This document shows positions 44,601-56,963 of a stretch of 64,000 nucleotides of DNA, piece by piece. The first letter of the stretch is position 1, and each line of letters begins with the position of its first letter. This DNA comes from Calamus simplicifolius. Its lineage: Eukaryota; Streptophyta; Magnoliopsida; Arecales; Arecaceae. The translations under genes and the position numbers were made by a program. The notes under the pieces were generated by a model that searched no databases, was not told the origin of the DNA, and saw only the letters and a program-made list of their open reading frames with translations. The DNA is taken from assembly GCA_900491605.1 (NCBI GenBank), contig UESW01003879.1, forward strand, positions 242,583-306,582, given 5' to 3'.

Positions 44601-46737
44601 CTAATAGGCCCTTGTCGACACTTGGATAGATAACTGCTAATAAAGTTGACTCCTTGCAGCGATGACTTAATTGATTGCCCAAGACCTCTCTACAAGCTAA
44701 TGGGGCCCAACCAGCAGCAGCAGCAGCTAGATGTCTCGAACCTTGGCAATGATATTTTGATGTCCAACATAAGTTGTCAGATTGTACATATCATACAACT
44801 AGGAGGAGATATGTAGAGTTTTAGACAGCTAAAAGTGGACGTCATTGTTGCTTTGTTTACTGTATCATATACCTGGCACATAGTACAGGGCTCTACAGAT
44901 CAAATTCAATGCAGAAAATATTGGTGGTCTGTTTGCATTGAAAGTAGTCACGTCTAAATTCTAAACCACATATAACTAGATGTCACGAGTTAACAATTAT
45001 GGAGGAAGTAGAGTGAGAAGTCGTGGGCATTGCAGTTTATTTCAAACAGGAAGCAACTTGCTCACTTGATGTTAACATATACCTGACAGTTTGCTTCTTG
45101 TGCTATTTTCCCAGCGAGATGATCTCTCTCTAGAAACCATTTTTCTTTGTTGTATAATGCTACGCAGTATTTTTCATGTCTAGTGATTTTGATGGGATAC
45201 CATCTGACCTTCTGTATTTTGTAGGCCTACCATAATATGTTAAGTTTTAACAGTGAATGAAAATTTTTCTTAATGTGTCGTTGTGCTGTTGCTCATTGCC
45301 CATATCCCATTTTGAGATGCACCTGAGCCGAGAGCAAGCTACCTGAGGTGCACTGTGGAAAGCAGGGCTCAATTCAGTCAGATGGACTGGCCTGGAACAG
45401 GTACTTGATCCTTGTTGATGTAGCTAGAGCTATGCCATTGGTATATATATTAGGATCTTGTCTGCTAGGATTTCTTTGTAGAGTTTGTCTTCTGATGGAA
45501 ATTATGCCATTTAACAGTCCTTTGTGGAGCGCTTGAAGACTCTTGTTAGCCATGTTTGCATTGCATGAGGAATATCAGGGCTTGAGATGGCTGTGTTTAG
45601 CTTTCATACAAGGAAACATATAATTTAGCTTTAGAGGGATGGCCCTTCCTTTTGGATCTGTCCCAATTTAGGCAGTATGCTTTATGCCTGTGGAATTTAA
45701 AGCTATTGTCCCTCCTGATATCTCTTACCCATTGTATTGAAAGGTCAGCATAATTCATCTATGGGCTTGCTTGTGCCAAAAATCTTTTACATCAAATGTG
45801 ATTTTCTAGGGATGGAAGCTGTTTGAAAAGCTTATACCTGAGATCTAATGACTGGAGATCGTTAATTTAAGAGGTGGAGCCAAGAGGGAAAGAATTTAGC
45901 TTGAAGATGTATACAGCTGATCCTCAAGTCTGTTGATTTTATCTTTCATAAGCACTATGTGCACCAATTTAGCAAAATCGTTATAAACTAGCAAAATATA
46001 TGTGCATTGCATTCTAGGAAGTAGATAAGAATAAATAAAATAAAATAAAAAATCAATTGATTAGTATTCATGAGAACAAATTTTGTGCTAGAAATTCTAA
46101 TTTGATAATCATTTAAGATTGCTCAGAGGAAGAGAAAAGTTCCAGTAAAGTTCTAGGTGATGATCTTTCCATACTTGAGAAGTAAATATATGACCATAAT
46201 TTTACCAAAACAAGGGGAAATTTTTGCCCATGTAACCATTAAAGGGGAGGACGCGCTGTTAGTAAACAGAAGAAAATTGGCAGGTGATATACAAATAAGA
46301 CTCAAATTCAAAACTCTTACGTAGGTGGGTGAAAGAAGCTTTTATGCTGTTGGGCGCATAGATTTTAGTTTTGAAGCGTTCGGATACTTTGCAGAACTAT
46401 GAGATATATATACTTCTCATAGGACATAAGAAAGTGGCTCTAAACGTTTGACCAGCACCAAGGTTATTTTCTCTTATGAAGTTGGATTTAGCAGTCTAAG
46501 GAAGTTACTAGCATCTCCAGGAGCACTGACCCAGGGGCAGGATATTTGTTATATATGCTACATTGAAGGATCTGATCGACAAATTCAATGAGGCCTGACC
46601 CATAGTTTTTACTGAACCTAATCTGGAGGAAGAGCAGTGAGGAAAGTTTCACGCGTCTTTTGTTAGTCAGAGTAAGACTTTCTGGTGAAGGAAGTTCGAG
46701 TCTAAATGAGAAGCAGCCAGATCTCTGCTGCTCCCTC
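41618..46737. other. Long stretch without a supportable gene
   Basis: AT-rich, with an (AAAT)n microsatellite at 41878-41899, a 47-bp direct duplication (ATTATTCTTTCTAAAGCAAC at 41769 and 41816), and A/T runs. The sequence from 44300 to 46480 is less AT-biased and intron-like but shows no frame with a known domain. It could contain a diverged non-coding transcript or intron remains. Confidence 0.5.
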
Positions 46738-47385
46738 TGATGAGGAAACAACAACACAGTAACAACAAATCATAATATGTAGTAAAAATATATTTCCAAC
46801 TTGCAAAATTTGTGAGGAGCAATAACAAAAATATGGCAGTAATTGAATATCACAAACACACAAGAGACACCAAGATTTTTAATATGGAAAACCCCTCAAA
46901 GCAAGGGTAAAAACACGGTCGTCAGACCAAAGAAATAGCTCCACTATAATCAAATAAGGGTACAAGAGAGTCTCAAATAAGAACACAAATGAGTGCTCAC
47001 AGCCAACCAAACAATAAAGCTAAGAAGCTTACAATAGAGAACCAAGAAGTTTAACAAACCAAAAATAGAGCTACTGTTGATATGAGTTTCTCATATCTGA
47101 CCTTTTTTCACGATCCAACCGTTCAGAATGAAGAACCAGATGTCCGAACCTGCTGTCAAAATTTCAGCCCAATCCAATGAACAAATCTTCAGTAGCGATT
47201 TTACGGTGCTGCTCTGAGTATGTGCGGGAAGGGCTTCTTCTCCTCTCTGAATGGCGCTCTCTTTGTCTCTCTCAAAAATGACCTAATCTCACCCTAATCA
47301 GACTTACCACTTAGACAAGTGTGACACAAAGTGGGCTTACACATTTGGGCATTTTCTTTAAATAGAACGGAGCCCAAACCCAACA
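46738..47385 (-). repeat. Left (3') LTR of element E
   Basis: 648 bp, TGATGAGGAAAC to CCCAACA on the plus strand. Next to it, the minus strand reads GTGAGGGGAGATA, the polypurine tract (47386-47398). Confidence 0.92.
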
Positions 47386-47400
47386 TATCTCCCCTCACAA

Positions 47401-50400
47401 CTATATGGAGATAACCGCCAAACTGGCAATCTCACAACAAGTTTCAAACTTTCCTCTTGGTAATGCTTTAGTCATCATATCAGCACCATTATTATCAGTA
47501 TGAATTTTAGCCAACTCCAACAGCTTAGCATCCAAAACACACGTATACCTCACATCAATATGTTTGGACCTCGAGTGGAAAGTTGGATTCTTACCAAGAT
47601 GGATAGCACTTTGACTATCAACAAACAACAGATATTGGTTCTGAACAAAGCCTAGCTCTGTAAGAATTTCTTTACATAGCAACTCCTTGCATGCTTCAGT
47701 AATGGCAATGAACTCTGCCTTGTAGTTGACAATGCTACATCTCTGCAACTTAGACTGCCAAGCCACAGCTCCCCCTGCAAATTTAATCATATAGCCCGAA
47801 GTGGACTTTCTGGAATCAATGTCTCAACCATATCTGAGTCTGAGTACCCCACCAATGTAGGCTCATCACCTCCAAAACAAATCCTCATACCAGTTGTACC
47901 ACGAAGATACCTTAAAATCCATTTCACTGCATTCCAATGCTCTCTACCTGGGTTTGATAGAAATCTACTGACAGTACCAACAACATGTGCTATGTCTGGT
48001 CTTGTGCACACCATTGCATACATCAAACTGCCCACAGCAGAAGCATAAGGAACCCGTTCCATATCTAATTTCTCAACTTCATTTGAAGGACTTTGTTTAG
48101 TACTCAGCTTAAAATGAGTAGCAAGAGGAGTGTTACAGCCTTAGCATTTTCATCTGGAATCTTTGCAGCACCATTTCAATATAGTGTTCTTGTGATAGCC
48201 AAAGTTTCTTCTTCATTCTATCACGCATGATTCTTATACCAAGAATCTGCTTGCAGCTCCCATGTCCTTCATTGCAAATGACTTGCCCAACTGCTTCTTT
48301 AACCTGTCAATCCTAGAAACATTTTTTCCAATAATAAGCATGTCATTACATACAATAACATAATAATAAGCCATCATCAAAAACTTTTTAACAAAGACAC
48401 AATGGTCAGAAGTAGTCTTTTGTAGCCTTACTCACATATGACAGACTCAAACTTCTTATACCATTGCCTCAGAGCCTGCTTTAAACCGTATAGGCTCTTT
48501 CTTAGCCTACACACATAGTCTTCCTTGGCTTCAACTTGAAAGCCATTAGGTTGCTTCATGTAAATCTCTTCCTCCAAATCACCATGAAGGAAAGCAGTTT
48601 TCACATCCATTTGCTCTACCTCCAAATCAAGAGTAGCAGCCAAACTCAACACGGTTCTAATAGAAGACATCTTCACCACAGGTGAGAAAATCTCATTAAA
48701 ATCAACACCCTTCCTCTGTCTGAAGCCTTTTACCACTAATCTGGCTTTATACCTTGGAGATGCAGCATTACTATCATGTTTCACCCTATAAATCCACCTA
48801 TTTTCCAAGGCCCTCTTACCTTTAGGCAACTTCACCAAATCATAAGTGTGATTGTCATGCAAAGATTGCATCTCATCTTGCATTACATCCAACCACTTTT
48901 ATTTTTCTTCACTTTCAATAGCCTCTTCAAAACACTCATGTTCTCCCCCATCAGTCAAAGTCATATACTCATCAGACGAATACCTTGTAGATGGTTGTCT
49001 CTGCCTGTTAGACCTTCTGAGTTGACTTTGAGGCGGTTCAGGAGCATAACTAAGATTATCATCTTGTGACATCTCATGTTCCTCTTCAGCATCATTAGTT
49101 GGAACATCTAACTCATCTCCAAGCTGTTGATCATCAACATAATCATGTTGCTCATCTTGTTGAACACTACTCTTAGCATTTCCAGATTATAAACAGGCAA
49201 CCGAAATGGATCAACATCAATCAACTTATTACCTTTTTCGGGTGTAGTCTTCTCCACCTTATCAATGTCTTCAATGGTTTGGTCTTCCATGAACTCCACA
49301 TCATGACTTCTAATAAGCTTTTTTCAATAGGATCATAAAACCTATAACCAAATTCATCTTAACCATAACCTATAAAGATGCACTCTCTCGTCTTAGCATC
49401 CAACTTGGATCTCTCATCATTTGGAACATGCACAAATGCCTTGCAACCGAAGACTCGCAAATGATCATATCTGACATTCTTGCCAAACCAAATTTTGTAT
49501 GGTGGCCTCACTGTCCAAAGTAACTATAGGACTAAGATTAATAACATGCACTGCTGTGTACAGTGCCTCACCCCAAAAGTGTTTGGGCAATTTTGCTTAG
49601 AGAGTATACACCTCACTCTCTCAATCAATGTCCTATTCATCCTTTCTGCTAAACCATTCAGCTAAGGAGTTTTAGGAGGAGACTTTTCATGTGCAATACC
49701 CTGCTGCTTGCAATAGACATCAAAGGGTCCACAATACTCACCACCATTGTCAGTATGAATACATTTCAGCTTCTTGCCTGACTGCCTCTCAACTAAAGCC
49801 TGAAACTGTTTGAACTTCTCCAACACCTGGTCTTTTGTCTTCAATGCATAGACCTATAGTTTCCTAGAACAATCATCAATAAAGGTAACAAAATAAAGTG
49901 CACCACTAAAGGATTTTACCTTCAATGGACCACAAACATCAGAATGCACCAATTCAAGCAACTCTGACTTCCTTGAGGGAGGATGCTTCTTAAAGGATAC
50001 TCTGTTTTGTTTACCAGCCATGCAATGAGAACACTTCTCCAACTTTGCACTCTTCAATCCTAGAAGCACATCCTTTTTAGCTAAGCAGTTCGACCCTTTT
50101 TCACTGATATGACTAAGCCTTCGGTGCCACAAAGATGCCTTCATATCCACGACATTCACACTGTCTTTAACAACTAAAGCTTTTGTCCAATACAGTTTAG
50201 AAATTTTCTCCCCTCTAGACATAACCAAGTTACCTTTGGTGAGTTTTCACTTTCTAGAACCAAAGTGATTATCATAACCACCATCATCAAGCATCTACAC
50301 AGAAATCAAATTAAAGCGAACATCCGGAGCATGTTTGACTCCTCGAAGCAGCAGCTGCATTCCTATGTTGGTTTGCAAGCAAACATCACCAACACCAATC

Positions 50401-51402
50401 ACCTTAGATACACCATCATTACCCATCTTTAACACTCCAAAGTCACCAGAAGTGTAAGACGTGAAAAACTTCTTCCTTGGTGTAACATGCAGTGTAGCGC
50501 CACTATCAATTATCCACATGCTCTCATCTGATACAAGATTAACTGACTCATGGTCACGAAGAATAATAAGATCATCACCGATAGCAATGGTAATACGATA
50601 ATCATCATCATCACGATCCTTCTCTTTCTGCTTACCCTTTTTGCTTTTGTTCTTCCTTTTCCTCATAAAACAATTCTTCTGTATGTGCCCTGTTTTGTGA
50701 CAATAATGGCACTCCACATTCTTGTTTCTTGACTTGGACTTGCTTCTACTCTTCTCTCTACCACCCTTTGGTTCTTTTCTCTGACTTCTCCCTCTATTTT
50801 CAGTGACAAGCACCTCGGACTGAGATGAAGTACCCTGTGCCTTCTTTCTCATCTCCTCATTAAGAGCACCATCCTTTGCCATTTGCAAAGTAACAATACC
50901 ATTAGGGGCTGAGTTTGTAATTGAAACCTGAAATGTCTTCCAAGACTCTGGTAGAGTATTCAGTAGCCATAGTCCCAACACTTCTTCATCAAACTTGATA
51001 CCCATTCCTGACAATTGATCTAGGAGCCCTTGAAATTCATTCAAGTGATCTAAAATAGAAGTCCCTTCCTTGTACCTCAAATTCATCAGAGAATTCAACA
51101 AATATAATTTATTATTCCCTGATTTAGAGGTATACAATGATTCAATCTTCTCCCACAAGGTTCTAGCATGTCTCATTAGCAATGTGATTACAAACATTAT
51201 CTTCTACATACTGCCGAATAAAACCATAAATCTACTGATGTTCAAATTTTCATTCCTCATCAGACTTGGAATCTGGCTTCTTAGTAGCAAACACATGAAG
51301 ATGCAAATTCTTCACAAATAGCAAATCCTTCATTTTGCCCTTCCACAAATGATAATTAGTGTCATTCAAACAAACTATCTTATTTGTATTTGCCTCCATC
51401 AT
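47401..51402 (-). pseudogene. gag-pol of element E, degraded
   Basis: On the minus strand gag starts at 51402 (two ATGs). Its first 80 codons hold three stops, two of which fit Trp-to-stop G-to-A changes. The long frame 51197-50295 carries the UBN2-type gag, the zinc knuckle CHYCHKTGHIQKNC and the protease site MWIIDSGATLHVT. 50228-49854 holds LWHRRLSHIS and LVHSDVCGP, and 49844-49662 holds HTDNGGEYCGP of integrase. 48892-48428 is RT with KARLVVKGFRQRKGVDFNE and QMDVKTAFLHGDLEEE. Near 48340 the catalytic YVDD block reads VCNDM. RNase H (47790-47401) keeps VDSQSAIHLGKNP, HIDVRY and DMMTKALPR. Confidence 0.9.
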
Positions 51403-51448
51403 TCAAGCAAGTCAAAGAGCCCCAAACCAAAGAGCTCTGATACCACTC

Positions 51449-52120
51449 TGATGAGGAAACAACAACACCGTAACAACAAATCACAATATGTAGCGGAGAT
51501 ATATTCCCCCAACTTGCAATAATCTATGAGGAGCAATAACAAAAATATGGCAGCTATTGAATATCACAAACACACAAGAGATACCAAGATTTTTAATGTG
51601 GAAAACCCCTCAAAGCAAGGGTAAAAACCACGGATCGTCCAGACCAAAGAAATAGCTCCACTATAATCAAATAAGGGTACAAGAGAGTCTCAAACAAGAC
51701 CATAAATGAGTGCTCACAGCCAACCAAACAATAAAGCTAAGAAGCTTACAATAGAGAACCAAGAAGTTTAACAAACCCAAAAATAGAGCTACTGTCCAAC
51801 CTGAGTTTCTTACACTTCAGACCTTGTTTCACCGATCCAACCGTTCAGAATGAATAACCAGATGTTCGAACATGCTGTCAAAATTTCAGCCCAATCTAAT
51901 GGTAAACGAATCTGCAGTAGCGATTTTACGGTGGCTGCTCTGAGTATGTGCGGGAAGGGATTCTTCTTCTCTTCTCTCTCGAATGGCGGCTCTCTTCTGT
52001 CTCTCTCAAAAATGACCTAATCTTACCCTAATCAGACTCACCACTTAGACAAGTGTAACATAAAATGGGCTTACACATTTGGGCCTTTTCTCCACATAGG
52101 AAGGGAGCCCAAACCCAACA
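51449..52120 (-). repeat. Right (5') LTR of element E
   Basis: 672 bp, same ends as the left LTR. The primer site reads TGGTATCAGAGCTC on the minus strand at 51432-51445, three bases inside the LTR boundary. The two LTRs differ by many substitutions and small indels. Confidence 0.92.
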
Positions 52121-52282
52121 CCCTCCACTGTATGGCAGCTCAGTTTCACCTCCGCAATTGAGTTCAAAATACCGTGCAATATCTCACCCAGCAATTCTCC
52201 AAGTTCAAAACTAGGGATAATGAATATTTTGCAGCAACCAGTAGAGTGACAACACTTAGAAAGCAAATCTCTCGATAGAAAG
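52121..52282. other. Flank between elements E and F
   Basis: 162 bp of ordinary sequence that continues 46480-46737 once E is removed. An open minus-strand frame crosses it but shows no known domain. Confidence 0.5.
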
Positions 52283-52659
52283 TGTTGGATTTTGTTCATA
52301 TTAAACTAAGCATGCGTGTCTCGAGTGAGAGTCGTGACTCTCTCACACTGTGATTCTCACAACGAAAAAATTATTATGAAGTATCGCAGCGCTTCGATGA
52401 ATTGACGCATCCCAGACCACAACGCTTGGTTTCAAAAGGTAATCCAAAAATCTATATATATTGCCTATGATCAAGGGTTTATTAATGCTTTTATGCACCC
52501 TTAATCAAGGCTTGTTAAATTCTGCAAACGTATTTGTGGTTGGCTCAAAGAGCATTTCAGAGAGCACAAATAACGTTTGAAGACAGCGATTCAATCGTGT
52601 TCAAGCCTCGGTTCTTATCCTTATATTCATCTAGAATTTCTTTTTTCAAATTCTCAACA
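52283..52659 (+). repeat. 5' LTR of element F
   Basis: 377 bp from TGTTGGATTTTG to TTCTCAACA. TATATATA at 52453-52460 is a possible promoter. ATAACGTTTGA at 52570-52580 is the reverse complement of sequence just after the LTR. Confidence 0.9.
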
Positions 52660-52660
52660 A

Positions 52661-52673
52661 TCTCAAACGTTAT
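52661..52673 (+). promoter_or_regulatory. Candidate self-complementary primer site of element F
   Basis: TCTCAAACGTTAT lies one base after the 5' LTR, where a primer binding site belongs. It is the exact reverse complement of ATAACGTTTGAGA in the 3' LTR (57253-57265) and of 11 nt of it in the 5' LTR. No complement to the 3' end of initiator tRNA-Met is present, and the gag start at 52678 leaves only 18 bp of leader. The complementarity is seen; a role in priming is inference. Confidence 0.4.
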
Positions 52674-52677
52674 CTGA

Positions 52678-53225
52678 ATGAAGACCGAGACTACCGTATC
52701 TACCATCAAAGTCATGAACCAAGACCTCGTGAGATTGGATCGTTTTGATGGCGCCAATTTTACACGATGGCAAGACAAACTCAAATTCTTACGGCATTGA
52801 AGATCTTCTATGTGTTGGATCCAGATTTGGCATCTATTCTCGAGCCCACCGCTGAGAACTCTGATGAACTTAAGGCCGAAAGAAAGAAGAGATGTAAAGA
52901 TGAACTCATATGTCGTGGCCACACCCTCAACGCATTATCGGATCGCCTCCATGACCTCTACACCAACACTCAATCTTTGCGGAAGATTTGGAACGCGCTT
53001 AAATTCAAGTATAAGGCCGAGGAAAAAGGTACTAAAAAATTTCTGATCTCTAAGTACTTTGATTTTAAGATGAATGATGAGAAAGTAATTCTTGCACAAG
53101 TGCATGAGTTACAAATTATTGTCAATAAATTGGTGGCGGTGAAGATAAAGGTTCCTAAACCTTTTCAAGTAGATGCAATTATTGCAAAGTTGCCATCATC
53201 TTGGAATGGATTCAGAAAGTAGGTA
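52678..53225 (+). pseudogene. gag of element F, frameshifted
   Basis: Starts MKTETTVSTIKVMNQDLV and carries the UBN2-type gag signature RFDGANFTRWQDKLKF. A one-base loss near 52785 changes frame. It then reads LKIFYVLDPDLASIL and ILAQVHELQIIVNKL, and ends at a TAG near 53222 after LPSSWNGFRK. A second piece with KVIASRDSTF follows. No zinc knuckle is present before the sequence jumps to RT. Typical copia gag of this group is about twice this with the knuckle, so the 3' part is deleted. Confidence 0.8.
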
Positions 53226-53299
53226 CCTATTGTTCTTCAAGTGGAAGACGATCCTAAAACTTTTAAGAAAGTAATCGCTTCGAGAGATTCTACTTTTTA

Positions 53300-53661
53300 G
53301 AAGGATGCTATTCAAGATGAGATGGATTAATTCTATTATGTTAAACCACACTTGGGAGCTTGTCAATTTACCTAAAGGGCCTAAATCTGTTGGTTATAAA
53401 TGGATGTTTAAGAAGAAGTATCATAGTGATGGTACTTTAAACACCTATAAGACTAGACTAGTAGCTAAAGGTTTTCAACAAAAAGAAGAAATTGACTATT
53501 TTGATATATATGCACCTGTAGCTAAAATAACAACAATTAGAGTATTATTTGCATTGATTTCATTACACAACCTTTATGTTCATCAAATGGATATCAAAAC
53601 GGTATTCTTAAATGATGATCTCGGTGAGGAGATCTATATGGAATAATCTGAGGATTTTGTT
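53300..53661 (+). pseudogene. Reverse transcriptase of element F, N-terminal half
   Basis: Contains TWELVNLPKGPKSVGYKWMF, TRLVAKGFQQKEEIDYFD and HQMDIKTVFLNDDLGEEIYM, the first RT blocks of copia. The stop at 53644 and the loss of integrase just upstream show it is a relic. It is cut at 53661 by the hAT element. The other half starts at 55303. Confidence 0.85.
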
Positions 53662-53669
53662 CTACCGGG

Positions 53670-55294
53670 TAGAGGTGGGCAATGGGCCATGCCTGGCATG
53701 CCATGGCCCAGGCCCGCCGTGCCGCTCCAATTATTGTGCCGTACCTGGCATGGCCCAATAACAAACAAATTGTGCCAGGCATGACATGGTAAAAAAAATT
53801 CAGGCCCGGCATGGCCCATGGCCCAAAAGTGCTAGGCACGGCACGGTAAAAAAAAAATTCAGGCCCGGTACGGCCCGTGGCCCATTTTCGTGGACCAAAA
53901 TGGGCCACGGGCCATGCTGGGCTTGAGCCGTACCGGGCCTAGCATGACCCATGATGGGTCGTGCCTAGCCCGGCATGGCACGACACGGCCCCTAACGGCT
54001 ATATAGCCGTTAAAAACAAGGTAAAATTTTAGAAGATTTTTTTGTTATTTTTTATGATGCTACAAATATTCTTTCAGATATTTATTATTCAACTTCTTAT
54101 TTATTTTTACAAAAAGCATATATAATTAGTGAAAAATTTAAAGAATATAGATATCATAAAGTTTTAATGTTTATATGTAATATAGAAACTAAATGGAATG
54201 AATATTGGAATAGAATATGCCCATTGCATAACTTAGTTGTTGTTTTTTATCCTAGAGTTAAATTAAATGGCGTAAATTTTTTAATTGATCAATATTATAA
54301 AAACATAAATCAAAATCCTGAACCTGCTAAAGATGATGTAATACAACTTCTTAATGATATTTATGGTTTATATAATAATAAAATTTATGGATCTAGAATA
54401 CCTACTCAAAGCTCTGCTTCTTCTAGATTTTGTTTGTCATCTATTTTTTCATTCATTAGAAGACACGCACATGCTTCATATTCTTCATCTTCTTCATCTT
54501 TAAGTAATGAATTAGAATTTTATTTACGAAATGATATTCATTCTGCATATGATGAAGATCAAATAGAAAGTCTAGATGTATTAGCTTGGTGGAAGAGTGT
54601 TAGAAATTAATATCATATTATGTCTACCATTGCACGAGATATTTTTGCTGTGCTGATGTCTACAGTAGCATCGGAATCTGCTTTCAGTGCAGATCAATAT
54701 ATTTTGAATGAAAAGAGAAGTAGGATGACTAGCGAGACGATTGAGATGCTTCTCTGCTTCAAAGATTGGTTGGATAGTGAGGCGAGGCTTCAAGATAAAG
54801 GTGGACATGACTTAACCAGCGAAGATAATGATGATATAAATACTACTGATGAGTGAGTCATCTCTATTTTTATAATTATATATTTTTTTATTGTTAAAGT
54901 GAGTCATCTTTATTTTTTTCTTCTTTTTTATTGTATTCTATTATGGAGGTCAGGCCTAGCCCCCCTCCCTTCATGTACCATTTTGATTTTAAATTAATAA
55001 ACTGGTAGGGTCTATGCCAAACCCCCCATCATTAAGGTGGCTTAGTATTAATAAATTTTTTTATTTTTAATAATTTTTTAATTTATTAAAAAATATTTTT
55101 TTATAAAATTTTTTATCAAGCCATTATGGGCCATGTCGGCCCACCTGGGCCGTGCCAGCACGGTGGGCCGATATGGGCCGGTAATGGGCCATGCTGTACC
55201 AGACTGATGGAAAAAAAAATTTTGAGCTCGGCACGGCCTATTTTGTGCCGGGCCGTGCCGACCCATGGGCGGCATGGGCCGTTGCCCACCTCTA
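53670..55294 (+). mobile_element. hAT DNA transposon, internally deleted, nested in element F
   Basis: 1625 bp with terminal inverted repeats TAGAGGTGGGCAATGGGCC and GGGCCGTTGCCCACCTCTA. It is flanked by 8-bp target duplications CTACCGGG (53662-53669) and CTACCGAG (55295-55302), the hAT signature. The first 340 bp and last 180 bp are full of GGCCCGGCATGG-like subterminal repeats. Only the C-terminal part of the transposase is present. Confidence 0.92.
54019..54856 (+). pseudogene. hAT transposase, C-terminal part with dimerisation domain
   Basis: The frame is open from about 54019 (ILEDFFVIFYDATNILS) through METKWNEYW-like sequence (IETKWNEYWNRICPLHNL). It then has the hAT dimerisation domain: ESLDVLAWWKSVRN, STIARDIFAVLMSTVASESA and LNEKRSRMTSETIEMLLCF. 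One in-frame TAA at 54608-54610 falls inside the domain, with the same frame on both sides. The BED zinc finger and most of the catalytic domain are missing, so this is the tail of a transposase left after an internal deletion. Low GC compared with the flanking GC-rich termini. Confidence 0.87.
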
Positions 55295-55302
55295 CTACCG
55301 AG

Positions 55303-56427
55303 TAATGAACATAAATTATGTAAGCTTATTAAATCCTTGTATGGATTGAAACAAGCGCCCAAATAATGGCATAAAAAGTTTGACTCTGTCATACTATCAA
55401 ATGGATTTGTTCACGACGTTTCTGACAAGTGTTTATATACTAAAGTGCATTGTGACTTTGTGGTATATGTGTGCCTTTATGTTAATGATATATTGATCAT
55501 TAGCAATGAAACGAAATGCATACAAGAAACGAAGAGGTTTCTATAATTCACTTTCAAAATAAAACATCTTGGACAAGTTGACACTATTTTGGGCATCAAA
55601 GTGAAACAAAATAGTTGGGGTTTGGAACTTGGTCCATCACATTATATTGAAAAAGTATTACACAAGTTCAAACATTTGAAGTTCAAAGAAGTGAATACCC
55701 TATTCGATCTAAGTCTTAAGCTTGAAAAGAATAGTAGACAAGCCATGGCTCAACTTGAGTATGCAAGTGCTATTGGTTGTCTAATGTATTTAATGCAATG
55801 CACTAGACTCGACATAGCATTTGCAGTCAGTAAGCTAAGTAGGTTGACTAGCAATCCGAGTGTAGAGCATTGGAAGGCTATTGGTAGAGTCTTTAGTTAT
55901 CTTTTAAAAACCAAAAGGCTAGGTTTACAATACTCTAAATTTTTTGTTGTATTGGAAGGATATATCGATGCAAGTTGGATATCAAGTGTGGAAGATAGTA
56001 AATCACCACTGGTTGGGTGTTTATACTAGTGGATGGTGCAATATCTTAAAAATCCAAGAAACAAACTTACATTATACACTCAACAATGGAGTCAAAGTTT
56101 GTAGCTCTAGCTTCTGTAGGACATGAGGTTGAATGGTTAAGGGATCTTCTATAAAAAATTTTATTGGCTTATGAGAATATTTTAACTGTATCGATACATT
56201 GTGATAGCCAAGCCACTTTAGGCAGAGCATATGGCGAAGTGTATAATGAGAAGTCTAGACATATTAGTCTGAGACATGAGTATGTGAGAAAATTAATCAA
56301 GGATGAAATAATTTCTCTCACTTTTTTGCGATCAAGCTATAATCTAGCTGATTCACTTACTAAACCTCTTACAAGAGATTTAGTGAAGACGACTTCCAGA
56401 GGGATCGGTGCAAAACTTCTTGAGTAA
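55303..56427 (+). pseudogene. RT C-terminal half and RNase H of element F
   Basis: Continues the RT frame after the hAT copy: LCKLIKSLYGLKQAPK with a stop (TAA) where Trp-coding sequence is usual. Then comes VCLYVNDILI at about 55470, where the catalytic YVDD has become YVND. 55589-56029 holds the RT connection (LEYASAIGCLMYLMQCTRLD) and start of RNase H (DASWISSVEDSKS). 56164-56427 holds IHCDSQATLGRA, RHISLRHEYVRKL and LADSLTKPLTRD. Several frameshifts separate the pieces. Confidence 0.87.
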
Positions 56428-56963
56428 AAGTTCATCAATGATAGCAATCCAACCTAATACTAGAAAATGACTAGTCTTATGTTCAATGGGTAATAACAAG
56501 TCATTGATAAGTGAATTGTAGCTGCACTTAGTGTATAGTGCTAACTGTTACAAGTTAGAGGGTTGAGTTTTTTAAACTCTTAATGAAGTTCAATCATGTG
56601 GACAAGTATCTGTTGTAACAGAGATACTGAAAGAACTTCACCGATGTGAACCTTGAGATAGTGTCGTCTCAAGTGAGAGTTAGAGTTTCTTTCATAAAAA
56701 GGTTCATAAAACAGAATAAACAAATGGCCATAAATTATGCTGAGCGAGTGGTGTAGGCAAAGAACTCTAAGGAGTGTGTGTGGAGTGTCATCAGTCTTGA
56801 CACAAGGGATAACGATTCAAAGCTCCCATGCTACTGGCGATCTCGTTAAGACTTTATGATGCTTTCGCTAAGGTTAAGTTCAAATCAAAAAATACCTATC
56901 TGTATTAATGCTTCTTTAGTTTATTATGAATTATACTTAGTCCAATGTGACCAATTGGGGGAT

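Larger units (their letters stand above)
46738..52120 (-). mobile_element. Complete Ty1/copia element E, minus strand, inactive
   Basis: 5383 bp with both LTRs, a primer site, a polypurine tract and a perfect target duplication CCCTC (46733-46737 and 52121-52125). On the minus strand the order is gag, protease, integrase, RT, RNase H. The protein resembles the widespread plant elements often labelled TNT 1-94-like. Stops and frameshifts in every domain make it non-autonomous. The flanks join cleanly without it, so the insertion site is intact. Confidence 0.94.

Noticed and set aside
46488..46757. Minus-strand frame next to and across the insertion site of element E
   Set aside because: No domain. 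It crosses the LTR boundary on one side, and removing E leaves only a modest open stretch.
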